Assembly (NCBI GenBank): GCA_951217055.1
Contig: OX578283.1
Span: 3,412,203 to 3,476,202 of the forward strand
DNA: 64,000 nucleotides
Origin: Gerris lacustris
Lineage: Eukaryota > Arthropoda > Insecta > Hemiptera > Gerridae
Direction: 5' to 3'
Part shown: positions 25,101-40,100 of the stretch, piece after piece
How the letters are laid out: every line of letters starts with the position of its first letter
Numbering within the stretch: the stretch's first letter is position 1
Position numbers and translations under genes: made by a program
Notes under the pieces: generated by a model
What the model was told of the DNA's origin: nothing
The model's database searches: none
Seen by the model: only the letters and a program-made list of their open reading frames with translations

Positions 25101-28100
25101 AACTCAAATTCTTGAACTTCAGTACTTTCTATATTGAGGTCAAAATGATGCCAAGAGTAAAAAGTTCTTATTTTAAGCCATATAATCTAAATTGTAGAAA
25201 GTACTTGAGCAATTTAGTGCTCTAAGTGCATAGCATTTGTTCTGTAGGCGGAATTTAAGTTAACATAGAACCTCGCAAACCTCGTCTTTCTGTCTGCAGT
25301 AGATCTGGAGATATTGAGTGGTTCATGTTAGGTGGACACCTTGCATATGCACATAGTATAATGTAGGAGAAAAAATTGTGTTTTTTTTTATCATAAAATA
25401 ATATTTTCGTTGCAATTTCTTACAAACCTTAATGTTAATGTGTGTCCTAAAAAATTAGGGGTCAAGAATATTTAGAGGAGCCTAGTATCAAAGACGGACT
25501 TTCGACATTTTTTCCAAATTTCAGTTATCGATTGTTTCTTTTAAATTTTTGGCTGCTGCATCAGATTCTGCTATCCATTTGCATCAAAAAACGACCAGAA
25601 AAGGGGTAAAAATGCAATAATATTTGTACTTTTGTTTTAAATACGGACAAGTCAACACACGTTTTGCTTCAAAAGTGGACATAACCGAAACAGCCAATCA
25701 GGAGGCTGCATTTTACTAACTCGTTCCTATGATGCACATCGGGCTTTGGCATCTGAAAACCTACTCCTACCATTTTGTCATTCATGTTTAGAAAAATGAT
25801 ACCCCGAGGGAAAATCGAGAAATCAATTATAGCTCTAAATTTGGGAGCACTACCCCCTAAGAACTCTGAAAAACATGAAAAAAAAAATTATTTCTCCAAT
25901 AATATTATTCTAACCATTATTTTCAACGTCATTTTGCTTCAAAAACGGACAAAACTTGTTTTTGTTTCAAAAGCGGACAACTCCACTTTTTAACTTTATT
26001 TAGCAGCTAAAATATCAAAGAAATTCACGTTTTCAGTACTTCTAACTAGTTTTGAGTCTATTAAGAATCTACAGAAAAAAATCATTGCTCTAGCATCTGT
26101 AGAATTTAAGCTACAGTTTTTCGGCCCTCCTGAAAAAAATTTTGAAATGTGCTCTTGTCCGTTTTTGATACTAAGCTCCTCTTAGTCACCTTGGAGGGGG
26201 GCCTCAAAAAAATCTTGCACACGGGCCTCAGCAGGTCTAGTTCCGCCTCTGCTATACAAAGTATTTTGTATAATTTGTACTTCTAATGCTGCTAGTGGGC
26301 TACAACAAAAAGAAATTGTTTATTATACTGTAAAAAATGTATCCAACAAGTTTCAGACCAATCGGTCTTAAATCTTCTTCTTGGGCCCAATTTAATATTT
26401 CGCAGATACATAACTAATATACAAAAGTTATTTTGCATAATTTCCATAATAATTACGACTTGGTCCTTACATGTCACAAAGGTCTCCATGAATACCTGCT
26501 GCCGAATACTGTTTTGTCGTAAAAAAAACCTTGTAACAGCTTGCACTTCGCATTTGAATGGAAGTTTTTTTGGAGTGCACATTTCAAGATGCTATAAAAA
26601 ACAAACTAGTGCTCGTACAACATTCATTTGACTGCGGCTTGATGCAGACTGACCTGCCGTGTGCCACACAACAATGGTGCCGCTACTCCCCGCTTAGGTT
26701 ACTTTCCGAACGGCCCTCGTAGTAAGTTGTTGAGTAGGGGACGATGCGCTGCCAATGCTAGAAGTATTTTTAAAGGACAGGTCATGAGGTGACACTATTA
26801 ACTCCCTTTAAGATAAATCTATGTATTGGGGAACAAAATTTTAAGACAATGACACCATTGAAAGACCTGTACTTTGCTAAACAAATACATTGTCTACTCT
26901 GTGCACTGCTCATTATTTCTTTAATGTTTATAGGATATGTGACAATAGTGAAGATTCTATGAGACTGATGAAGTTAAGCCTTAAAACTCAAATGCCTATA
27001 AACCAGGAGAATGGACAGAGACACTACGGACCACCTCCGGACTGGCACGGACCTCCTCCTACTAAGGGCAGCGAGGTAATAACCTGCTACCTCCTTCACA
27101 ATATTAAGTTTTAGTATTGTTTGAATATACCGTTAAGTAAACAAGTTGTAAATCCTGACGAGACTTCTTGGATCACAAATACTCAGTAGTGGGACCCAAT
27201 TATCAAGAGTTTAAATTGAGTGTTCACATGGCATGGTGCCACCCAACATGTGGTCGCAGCCTGGTCGACCATCTGCGACTCTACCAGCCGTCCAGTAAAC
27301 AATAGAAATCCATGGAACACAAATGGAATTTTGCCATCATCATAATACTCACTCTCTATTTATTATATACTGCACACATGAAAAAGTAAAAATCCCAACA
27401 CTTGAGTAAAAAAAATAAGCCAAGTCTTGCGTAAACGTTGTGAGATCATTGGTTTAGCAAGGCTCCCCCGTCCAAGTAAGTTCTACTAGGTCTAATACAT
27501 CCAGTACAAGTAAGCAGGGCCAATTTAACTATAGGGGCACACTGGGCACGTGCCCAGGGGCGCAAGAGGTTTGGAGGCGCAACTCAAAAGGTTAGGGGGC
27601 GGGGCTAAACTTTGCAAGGGCAAAAATTTAAATGGGTGACAATTCGTGACGAGGTGCCCAGGGCTCAGTCTAAAACGGGCCTGCAAGTAAGGGATGTTGT
27701 ATGTCTGTCCCCCCTCTCTCAATTCTCTGACCCCTACAAACTAAAACTTTTCTTTCCCAAATTACTTTATAAGTTTAAATTTAAAAACATTTTCTGAGTT
27801 GTTTATAATCCCTATTATATTAATTATATATCCCTATGGTTTATATTAAGTTTCTTTTTAAATAATAAATTTTATGCAGTGTCGTATACAACTTCGTATA
27901 CAACTGCTCGACTTGGCTGGGGCACAGCTGTGCTCGACTTGGCTGGGGCACGGCTGTGCTGAACTTGGCTGGGGCACGGCTGTGCTCGACTTGGCTGGGG
28001 CACGGCTGTGCTCGACTTGGCTGGGGCACGGCTGTGCTGAACTTGGCTGGGGCACGGCTGTGCTCGACTTGGCTGGGGCACGGCTGTGCTCGACTTGGCT

Positions 28101-31100
28101 GGGGCACGGCTGTGCTGAACTTGGCTGGGGCACGGCTGTGCTCGACTTGGCTGGGGCATGGCTGTGCTCGACTTGGCTGGGGCACTGCCGTGCCCAATCT
28201 TCCCACTCCTTCGCCAAATCTTAATATCTGGATATTAAGATTTGGCGAAGGAGTGTAGACTATTGTTTGTTAAACTAATCTATTCATGTGGTTTTGATAT
28301 AAAGGTGTTTGTGAGTCACTTACCACGGGACTGTTTAGAAGATGAGTTAGTTCCTGTATTCACCAGAGTAGGACGTATCTATCTGATGAGGATGATGATG
28401 GACTTCTCCGGTATGAACAGAGGATTCTGTTTCATCACATTTGCAAGTCCTGCCATGGCAACTCTAGCCATAAACACGCTCAACAACTACCAGGTAAGAT
28501 ACTGTAAACCTTTGTTCTTGGTGGATTTTTTTAGACGTGATAAAAAGTATTCGTGATAAAAGTAAGGATGTGATAACAAAACGCTCAGGGTGTAATGACT
28601 TTGTTAACCCTTCGTGGCACGGCTATAGTGGCCAAACAAAGAGGCACGGGCGGCACACTTTTAGCGCCAATGCATTTTTCAAACCATAAATTGGTTAAAT
28701 CCAGATTATCTAGATTGCGTTTTGGAAATGTTGAACTAATAAGTCAATTGATGTATTACATATTTATTTTTCAATGATATCTTTAATTATAAAATTAATA
28801 ATTGCTATAAAAAATCAGTAATTACTCCTTCAGCGTTCTGACTTAGTATTGGGCTTTCAACCTTAATTATCAACCCTATTAATTATTATTAGTTGTCAAA
28901 GTCCTAAGATAACTCCTCACAACCATCATCCTAATCAGACAACTCATGCAAAACCGAAAAATATTGATGGGAAGGCATAATTTTTCTATACCAGACATGG
29001 TGGCACGGGCGTCGTATACAGTACACCAAGACAAATAAACACAGCAAAACAATGCAGAACGAAGCAATAATCAAAGCAGACTGTTTCATCTGTTTTAGGG
29101 GTCTCTAGTGGTAGGGTAATAGGGTGAATCTGTGATTTGCAGAAACTTTTTTACTCGTGGCTCACTCCATGCGCCAGCTCGTGTCTCGAAGGGTTAAATA
29201 ACTATTCTAAAACTCTTATTAATTTGGTTATTGTTTATTTTGTTGGAAAGATTCGAGAAGATCATAGACTGAAAGTGACTAGATCAATGGATAACTGTAG
29301 ACTGTACGTCGGTCATATTGCCGGAGATGTAATAAAGGAGGAACTTTCTGCCAGGATCACCTGTATGGTTCATGGTGTTAAGGACATCGTCATCTCCAGG
29401 TTGGTGCTTGTAACTTAAAACCAATTTAAAATAAAACCAATATAACTGTGTCCGCCTGGTGTTAATCGGTCTATGAGACTGCTATAGCCCTAAGTTGATC
29501 ATTTTTTAATATATTGTGATTTTAACTATTATGAAATGTGAGAAAATTGAAGCTTAGCTATTCTGTCATAGCGGATGTGCCTCCCACTAGATAACAAATT
29601 CATGTGCTGACCAGAAAGTTTATAACGTTCATATTAAATAAAACAAAAAATAGGGGGGGGGGGGGAATCAGAGTAAATAAAAAGAAACATTATCAGTTAT
29701 TTTATTGAAAAAGACTCCAATACCTAGTTTCATTTTAGATTTAATATAATATTGGATTAATTTAAAGAAAAATCTGATATATTATTTTATAACTACTTTT
29801 GAAACACAATATAAAAATCTAATTATAGATCTAAATATTAAATGTAAATCTTCCTTTAGAATCTCAACAAATAAGGAACTATACTCTTTTTATAATTAGT
29901 ATTAACTTTTGGCAGTGCGGGAAAATCGAAAACATGTGGAGGGGAGCCAATAAAAGCAGTGGATTTTGAATTCGAGAAGGTTGGGCCAACTAGGCAAATA
30001 AAAATATCACTGGCCCCACCCCTCCCACAGGCCTAGTGCCTTTATTTTTTTCCTCATTTATGTTGGCCAATCTGAGTGTCAAAAGTTAATACTAATTGTA
30101 AAAAGAGTATAAAGTGGTGGAAATTGGTGTGTGTTAAAATATTATATATCCTGTGGTTTTCACAAAAAACTAATAATTATTATTTTGCTCATTCAGTTTT
30201 TTCATTATAAATTTTGAAGTTAGTTCATTCTTTATAAAGACATAAGTAATTTAATTTTAGTGGTACTTTTGAGTTGTTATTTTTAATACATACCTTTGGT
30301 TTTTGGTAGGTTGTGCTCTTAATCTGAGGATAAACATTTTTTTTTACTTGATTTCCTATAGTGTGCTTGATTTAAGCTACATATTAGGGAACTTAAGTTT
30401 GCAAACTCTTCTGTGTACTTGCGTTTTCAAAAAAAAAATTGGTTTCATTCTTATTTATTTCCAAATTTATCAGTTAAGGGTAAATATGAACTAATTATCT
30501 GATTTACTTAGTAAAAAATAATAATAATAAAAATCTAATAATTTTTACTTTTTAAAAAGTTTCTTAATGTAGTATCTCGGTCTATTCAATAATTAAAAAT
30601 AAAAAAATACATAGTGTCACGCTCTATAAAGAAAATGTTAGAAGGTTATATTTGCGTTGGGCCCCAGAGTACTAATCTTAACAAGTTCATGACGGGCCAA
30701 CATTTGTTTGTCATCGTCATCAGTCATCTGGCAGCGCCGGGGGAATAAACTAAAAAGTCAACTTTAAATAACGAAAAAAGCTAGGAGAGAGTGTAAAGTT
30801 TGTTTACTACCGTACAGGGCTAACTGATTAAATAGAATCTGAACCATGGGCCTGGGTATGAAAAAAAAACATCTAAGTGTAGTTTGGAGAGCACATTCCC
30901 AGGACGTGGTCTGTCATCAATGTGTAAACCTTAACTAATCATTACCTTCCGACATTTTCCCTTAGAGAAAGTTATTTTAAATGTAAAAATGAACAGTTAC
31001 AAAAAAGAAACAAAAAATAACCGATTTTTTCCCCTGTCTGTCTCCCATTGTAAGTAGTAATTATAATTTGATTTAAATTAAAATTAAAAATTTCATTTTT

Positions 31101-34100
31101 AATTTTTAGGTAGTATTCATACTACGGAAAGTTTAAATTTTAATTTAAACAAATTATAATTATTATTAACAAAGGATTAATTTTTATTTTTCTCTGTCTT
31201 GTCTCCCTTTGTTAATAATAATATTATAATTTGATTTAAAATTAAAATTTAAACGTTCCGTAGTATGAATACTACCAAAAACTTATAAATTGAATTTTAA
31301 AAAAACGAAGTAAAGTGGACAATTAAAATAGGTGGGCCAATTACTGCATATTTACCAAATTAAAGCTACTTGGTAGCTTTCTAGTGACATTTTTGTTTGC
31401 CTAGTTGGCACTACCTTGTAGATGTCAAAATCTCAAGCTTTCATTGGCTCCTCAACCTGTTTTTACTTTCTCATATAAAGAGAAAGTATAGAGATGGTGC
31501 GAAAATTTGATTTTGAGATTTTGATAGATTTACTTGTTGAGGTCCCCTGAGTCCAAAAAAGTGGTTTTTAAAAAATGTCTGTCTGTCGCCTGTCGTCTGT
31601 CTGTGCAGACGCCTGGAGCCTAGACTACTGGGCTGATTTTGATCAAATTTGGCATACATGTTCAGAAAAATCATACGAGAACAACCAATTGTTAAATCAA
31701 TTACACAAATGACAATCTAGATTGTTGATTTTAAGAATTGATTGTGGAAGTAATAAAAAAAGAAACAGACTGAAGATTACCTTACGAAGGGTTGAAACGT
31801 TTCAAAATGAATATGGCTTAAAGCGTTATATTTTTTCATAAACCTTACAATCCCATCATTATTCAAATTATCATAATTAAGACAAGGTGTTCTTTAACTC
31901 TACGTTAAATTTTAAATGTGATTATTATGGTGTTGGTTTACAGATGTGGCGAGGATGGAAAGAAAAGTCTGTGCTTCTGCTTCATTGAGTTTGACTGTCA
32001 TAGAGCTGCCGCTACAGCCAGGAGACTACTCAGTACTTCAGCTCAGGAGATATTCGGCTGCGATGTACGTATCGACTGGGCTGAACCTGACGTTCACAAT
32101 ATAGACCATAGGCTCATCAAACAGGTATCACCTTTTTATCATTATTTGGTGGAATTGTAGTCTATAGAATACAGAAACATTGTTTCTAGAACGGATGTCA
32201 TTTGCAGGGAGCAGTTTTAACTCTAGGGCTCTTCACTTGCTCACCATTTTTTGTGGTACAGTTGGTGATCTGACTATCCTTTGACCACGGACCACACAAG
32301 TACAAAAATAGATTGAACTAAAGAACCTGGGCAGTGTCAATTTTGTGCTTGTTCCCACTGGTTATAAACTTGTGGTATTTTACAGTGTTATATTAGGTTT
32401 GTTTCGACCCCCTTATTTGTACCATCCTTTACATCAGGGATACTCACTACGCGGCCCTTAGAATAATATTATGTTGAACATTATCTCACGTCGCTAAAAA
32501 ATATTAAGTGCCCAAGAAATGAAAAACGTAAGTGGACTATGGAACTTGGGAACTTGGTTCGCAGAACTCGGTTCAGCGGTAAGTAAGTAACTCAGATAAA
32601 GGCCTGATGATGCCGAGGTATAGGCAAAAATTAGTCATCAAAATAAAATTTATTTAAAAAAATAGAGTGGCACATAGCTTCCTCGCATACTGTAACGTAC
32701 TTGAACGATGTTATGCTTTTATAAACCTTTATTGTTTAATTTATTTCATTTTTACCCTCTTTTTATTTTAAATCTGTCAAAATTCTGCGCAGAGGGTTGA
32801 AACTTATATGGGACCAACAATGGGCTAATTATGACTTACCATCTTAAATTTCATTGAAAATGGTCGATTAAATATTAACAACAAACCCACAGACAGACTG
32901 ACGGACAGACACAGAAACCAAAAATGTTCCCTAATGTCTGAAACGGATTTCTGTCTTGGATTTTTGAAATTGGAGACTGAGTTCAGCAGGGTGTATGGAT
33001 ATTAGCAGTAATCATGTATGTTTCCTATTATTGACGCTTGATTGATATTTTGTTTTAGTATTATTAACGTTATTATAACATAGCAAGATTACAGCGGCCC
33101 TTAGAAATTTTCTGATTCTGAAAGTTGGCTCTTTATGCAATCCTGGTGAGAACCCCTGCTTTACAGGAATTGTTTAGGAGAGATTTTATGAGATTTTATG
33201 TGAATTTTATGATATGCTTACCTCGTACTGTTATAACATCTTAATTAGGTTGGCGTTTGTTATAAATTGTCGCAATGTATTAAAATATTCAAGAAAATCC
33301 AACAGATATAGAACTTTGCAGACGACATGTGTGATGCTTGACGGTACTGCACATGTCATACCAATCAGTACTTGGTTTTGGTTGAGGATTGTTTGGACCC
33401 TATGGTAAACAATTTAAAAAGAATCTCTATGTAGGTTGGAACAGCTTGGAGGAAGGTAAAATCACTGTTCTGAGTCGTGTTAGAACGGGTTTTATCCATT
33501 GCACATGCCCTAATGATCCGGAGGGTGGTTCCCTGATTGATTAGAACAAATCTATTATGAATGCATCTAAAAGGAAACCACCAACCCTCCTTCACATTAT
33601 GATAAAAAGCCCTACCACTAGCCAATCGGGTGGAGGAAATCACTAGAGTTCAGTTCTTATATCTAAGGGCTAGAGAGCGGAAGAAATCACTAGAGTTTAG
33701 TTTTTAATCTGCTAGAGAGTGGAGGAACACTAGACTTTAGCAAAACAATATTTGGCTAGCCGAAGAGAGGATGATCGTATTCCCCTCGACCACTCCTCTT
33801 CTACCCAACTTCCATGATAAAACGTCCTACCACTAGCCAATCGGCTAAAACATTGTTTCGTTAATGCCTAGTGTGGAGGAATGGTGTCCTAGACCCTTAA
33901 AAACCTGATTAAACTCCTCACCTCCCATCAAGTATAAATCACAAAAATATTATCATCTTTTCATATTTTATATCTATTATCCCTAATTTGTAGGTATGGA
34001 GTTATTTAATTTTATTTTGTTGTGCCGTTCAATTTTAATTTGATTTTTATCCAATGATTGTTTTTGCAGGTGACGGTGGTTTACATTAGGAATTTGCCTG

Positions 34101-37100
34101 TAAACTGTAAAGAGGAATCGTTGCTGGAAGTTGCTTTGCTGTTCTGTAAAGGAGAAAGTATTATCAAAGTAAAGAAGATACACGATTATGCTTTCATAGA
34201 CTGCACTGACAGAGAATCAGCTGAGAGACTCCTATCGGGCGTACATGGTAACTTGCTTCTATTCCTTGTGCTACGCTCATTATTCCTTGTCTCTCATTAT
34301 ATACAGTAGAGTCTCGCTAATCCGGGTTTGACGGGACCGGACCCAGTCCGGATTACCGAAAGTCCGGATTAAACGGAATCAGTTTTAAAATATAATATAA
34401 AACAAGTTTTAGTTGAAAAAAACTATTAAAATCGATGTTATTATCGTAAAAGTTACTTCTACTAGTCTCAAAAACATATTTGTACATGTACAACGTATGT
34501 TCACTATTTTAGGACTGTTCTGTCACCAGTCCAAATATCAAATGAATTAAAATAAAATTACAATCTACTAAGCAGGTCCAGGTATAGAAGGGACTTCCAG
34601 GGAAACAAAATGAAATTCGAGCAATTGCTAATCATTTCACAAAAAGTTGAGACATTATACACACGCGGCTTGGCAAAATTTCACAGAACTGCGTTGAGCC
34701 GCCGCTACGTGTTTCTTAAAACTCTCTCACCATCTTAGTCTATTTATTGTATTTCCTGGAATACACTAGCTTTATATCTTCCGCCCTACATTTCTATGGA
34801 ACCAAAAGAGATTTGTCGATGTTCTTACTTATTCTAAATCTAAATCTGTTAATTTTTACCAGAAATACCGGGTATTCCTCGTGTCGGAACGTTGAAATGT
34901 ACACCTGTAAACTATTAACAATTTTATAAATTTTAATTGACAATAAAAGCAGAAACTTCGTTAATCTTAACAATTCATAAATCTGAATTAGCCCTGGTTC
35001 CAATTTGTACATAGTTTTTAGCCTGTCCAGATTATACAGATGTCCGGACTATCGGGGTCCGGATAAGCGAGACTCTTCTGTTGTATGTGGGCGAAATTGT
35101 TGTTGGGCGAACTATTTATCTAAACAAACTACATGTTTTCTAATTATATCTTCATAATTATTATAAATATCATTTCTAAATCAGTTGTAAGTGGTAGAAG
35201 CATGTAGCTTTACTTTAGGAATAATAGCGTTGATGGAGGTCATCCTAATAAATACAAAGATACAGTCTCTCCACAGAAAATAATATTTGTTTATTTATCA
35301 AAGCAGCTTTCGGCGTTTATAAAGCCATCATCAGTGCTTATCAGCAAAGACGGGACTTTATGACTTTTATTTTTCCATTTCATGACCTTTATTCTATGAC
35401 TTTTATTATCCTGTTTTATGACGTTTATTTTAGAAAATCGGTTGTTTTATGACCTTTTAGCCAGAAGTATGACGTTTATTTTCTGTGAAAATTTAGGCTT
35501 TATGTGAAGCATTTGGTTATTTTGGAGGGAAACAGTTCAAAAGAGATTTCAATATTTCATAGATACAAAATTATATTTACAATATATGTAATAAATGATA
35601 ATAATTAACATTGTAAAAAGTAATAATATGTTGTTCTATATTCTCCAGCGTTAAATTGGTTCTTTTGTCCGTCAGTATAGAATTTTAAACTTGGAAAAAG
35701 ACCTTTCGACGTCGGCAGATGAGGTGGGAGCAAATTTCATGCATGACACGTCATTTGCTTTTGCTTTTGCTTTTACACGCCCTTCAGCCGGGCAGCTATG
35801 GCCTGGGCGTGTTCCCACCCAGGATTCCTTGAGAGAACAGCAGTGAACTTTTCTTTCACCTTTTCCCCCACTCTTCCAACCCAATCGGTACCGCAAAGGG
35901 TCTTGATTTTTTTTGACGCCGTTTAGAAATAGCATATCCTGTTTTTGCAAACCTTCTATTATGTCAGGAAATGTCCCAAAGTTGTCGTTGATGTAGTTCA
36001 GGTGGGTTTCCAGTCCTGGAGTCTTTAGGGCTTCTTTTGCATTGCGAATTGACGGCGCCTCTCCAGCATCCAATGAAGCTAAGACCTTGAAAACTCAAGA
36101 TACAAAGTAGGTGTAGAACTTACCTGTGCATCACATGGCTTACAGAAGAATGTTTCACCTTCCAAAGAAAAGTCCACCTCCTCTGACACCCACTTACGCT
36201 TAAGCGTTAATTTGTTTGCAGGAGTTTTCGGTATTCTGACGCGAGTAGAATCTATTAAGAAACTAGTTACACTAGTAAAATTAATCAAGAAACAAGTAAC
36301 ACGAGTTTCTTATTCGTGTTACTTGTCATCAAATGAGCAATTAAACATTCTACTCCCTTACCATGAATATATACAAAATTTTAATTATGGAACAGCCAAT
36401 CAGGAGACTGCCCAATCCAATGGGTTTACTATTGGCTGACTGGAGAATCTATCTTGAATCTATCTTGAACTTCCTGGATTCTAATCCAGGAGGAGTTGTT
36501 CCAAGAAGGAGCCGATCAGGAGCCCTATTTAGAAATTAGGGATGACCGTCGGTGACTCCCTGGTTGTAGGTATGCATAAGCGCATTAGTTAAGTCCGAAA
36601 GTGGTCAGGGAATTAAGAGCCCAGGCCTATCACTAAGCTGGTGTAAGGGTTTTTTGTTCGAACTGCACTTGTACCTGGAACCTGACCACAAATGTTCAAT
36701 TCAAACATTTTCTTTAACAAAAAATAAAACCTTTTTGCTAAACATTCGGCAAAAAAGGCCATTTTATGATGTTTATTCCAAGAAACCCCTATTTTATGAC
36801 GTTTATGCGTAAAATGGCTATTTTATGACAAAATCATATGACTATGACGTTTATGACTTTTTCCCGTCTCTGCTTATCAGCAAACACTAAGCATGGAAAC
36901 TTACTAACTTTTAATAAACCTAAATAAAAACTAAATGAATAAAAGCTTGTAACAAAATCCCAACAAAAACACTAGTGTAAAAAAATAAGCCAAGTCTCGT
37001 GTAAAAAGTTGTGAGATGATAGGTTTAGCCAAGTCTCCCCCTGTCCGAGTAAGTTCTACTAGGTCTAATTTATCCAGTGCAAGTACATGATGTTTGTCTG

Positions 37101-40100
37101 TCTCTCTCTCTATTCTCTTTCCCAAACCACTCTACACGTTTAAATTTAAAAAAACATTTTCTGACTTGGCAAATACACACCACAAACTTAAATCAAATAA
37201 GAAATATTATTTCTTAATTTGAGCGTCGCACCACAATATTACAAATTTGTATACGACACTGCATTTAATTTTAGTGTATTTGCCAAGTCAGAAAATGGTT
37301 TTAAATTTTAACATGTAGAGTGATTTGGGAAAGAGAATAGAGGGAGACAGACAAACATCTACTTGCACTGGATAAATTAGACCTAGTAGAACTTACTCGG
37401 ACAGTGGGAGACTTGGCTAAACCTATCATCTCACAACTTTTTAAGCAAGACTTGGCTTATTTTTTTACACTAGTGTTTTTGTTGGGATTTCACTTCTTTT
37501 TGTAATTAATTTTTCATTGCCCCAAACAATTTTTCGTTTTTCTTTCTTTGTTCTTGTTTGATTGTTTTTGGTCTTTTTTTCTTGCTTTGTTCTTGTTAAT
37601 CTTTCGTGTAACTTCTTCGTCGGTGGGTGTTCAAATTGATCTAAATAAAATGTTCTGGATTAAATATGTTTGCACTTTAAGATAACTGTCAGTTATTAAT
37701 ACTATCAAATCAACCTCAATGAATGTTCTCAACATCACATTTTAGTTTTAACGTTCTCCACTAGGTAGCTATAGAGGCGATGTTTACAATTTTTACAATA
37801 TTTTGAATAGGCTGTTTTTCTATTAGCCTTGAAAGGGACAAAGAACCAGATTTTTCAATTTTTCCTTTATTTTTACAATAAACTCTGCCTTTATACACAA
37901 TTTTTAAGTTTCTAGGATTGTTAGAAGTGCCTTAGAATTATGATGAGTGAGTCAGTGAGTGACGAAATAACAAAACTTTAGGCTCATATATCTTATGAAC
38001 TACTATGGGTAGGTGTGTGAAATTTTTATTACTGGTTCAGTTTGTCGTGAACTTTAAATTAAAATTAATTTTATATATCTGGGCCCAGTAGGGAATCGAA
38101 CCCAGAGCTTGTGGTCAAAGGTGGCGGTTACCCATCCAACTACTGACTAAGCCCAATGCTTAACTTCAATCACTAAAATTCTCTCCTACTCGAGCAACCT
38201 GTGGGAGGTATTGTATTAATTTTGATTTTCTTTTCTTTTAATTCTTGTTTCAGGGTACAATCTTGAAGGTAGAGTGTTAGAGGCTTCATGGGCGAGGCAC
38301 CATGTCCAGGGATTTTCCTCAAAGAATAAAATGAAACTAGAGGTGATATTTATAATGCGTCCATAAATAAAATTTGTATGTTTTAGCTGTATATTTATAT
38401 GAATATATTGGATCAAAACTTGCCCAAATGAAAGATTTTCTACAGTAAATCAACTGCCAACTTAATCGGGCAGTTGATTTACCTATAAAAAATCTTTCAC
38501 TTTGTCGAGTCTGGAATCACAAACTTTGTTACATGCAATTTCATTTCATCCAAGCCGTTTACTCTAATGCGCCTAAAGACGTTTCACTTCAAAATAATTA
38601 TAATTAAATGAATGATTTCTCATTATTTAATAGGGAACTACTAAACATGTACACCTGTAGATGTAACAGTACGATAACATATATGCCTGTAGACATAACA
38701 TGTGTGCTTACATAACACGCAGTGGCGTAGCTAGGGCATTGGGGGTCCCCCCCGCAATGCGGACCTGGTGGGCCCATAGATACGCCACTGATAACACGTA
38801 CACCTGGTACTTTTAATTTAAACATTTTTTTTTAACAAGTGGTTATGTTTCTAGAACAAAGGATGTATGGACGGAGGTTGCCAGAGCCCGGGCTACGTGT
38901 GCGGATCTCCTTCTAAAACTTCATCACCTCCAAGGTAACCATTTAATACAATTTTATTTCGCTTTACTTGTTTGTAAAGTACAAATTTTGTATTCATTAA
39001 CCCCACTTTCTGGATAGAAAGCTGAAACTTTCACAGAAATATGTGCAGGTAGACGCTACTTAATGTCATCGCTTCGAAGCTATGCTAAGCTTCATATTGC
39101 CTGCACTGTGCTGGCTTATGGATGGGATATGACAGTATAGGGCACAGTGTAATATGGAAACTATCACAGAAATCTGCCCAGAAGTAGTGATGTTACAGGA
39201 CTCTATGATACCACAGTGGGATTTTGACATTAGCTGGGAGTATCTACTTCCTTCAAGACAAGACTGGGAACCTGGAGATGATCCTCAAATACCACCAGGA
39301 CAGACATGTGGTTCACCGACGGGTCCCGAATCAATGAATTATCATGGGCTGGGGTTTTCTGTGCAGAACCCCGATATGAGCTTAGTGTGAGCTTAGGCAA
39401 ATATGCCACTGTATTTCAGGCAGAGATATATGCAATTTTGGCCTGTTCTCAATTTTATCCTGAATAATAAAATCTTTAACAGACAAATCAGAATCTACTC
39501 TGACAGCCAGGCAGCGATCAAAGCACTGGTTGCACCAAGGTATACATCTAAGGGGGATGACACACTTCGCCACCTGGGTAGCGCCACCTGGGTGGCGCCC
39601 ACCTGGTTGATGCCACTTGCTCCCGCCACCTGACTTGTGCCACCCACTTATATGAGGGATGCAGTCAGCCCCAGATTTGATTTCCCCTATACAGTAGAGT
39701 CTCGCTAATCCGGGTGTAACGGGACCGGACCCAGTCCGGATTACCGAAAGTCCGGATTAAACGGAATCAGTTTTAAAATGTCTGTAAAACAAGTTTTAGT
39801 AGGGTAAAACTATTGAAATCGATGTTTTTATCATAAAAATTACTTATATTAGTCTCCAAAACATGCTTGTACAACGTAGGTCCACTATTTAAGTTAAGAG
39901 CTGTTCTGTCACCAGTCCGAATATCAAATTAATTAAAATAAAACGACAATCTATTATGCAGGTTGCAGGTATAGAAGGGACTTCCTGAGAAGAACTTCCT
40001 GTGTTCCGATATGAAATTCGAGGAACGATAATCATTTCACAAAGAGTTTAGATATTAGACATTGGCGGCTTGGCGAAATTTCTTGGAACTGCGTTGAGCC

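Noticed and set aside
27841..28258. Several overlapping 95-121 codon open frames on both strands
   Set aside because: They are translations of the 26-bp minisatellite in different phases; the unit has no stops, so open frames are automatic.
38080..38156. tRNA gene on the minus strand
   Set aside because: A- and B-box-like motifs exist, but the acceptor, D and T stems do not pair well enough; more likely a SINE head.
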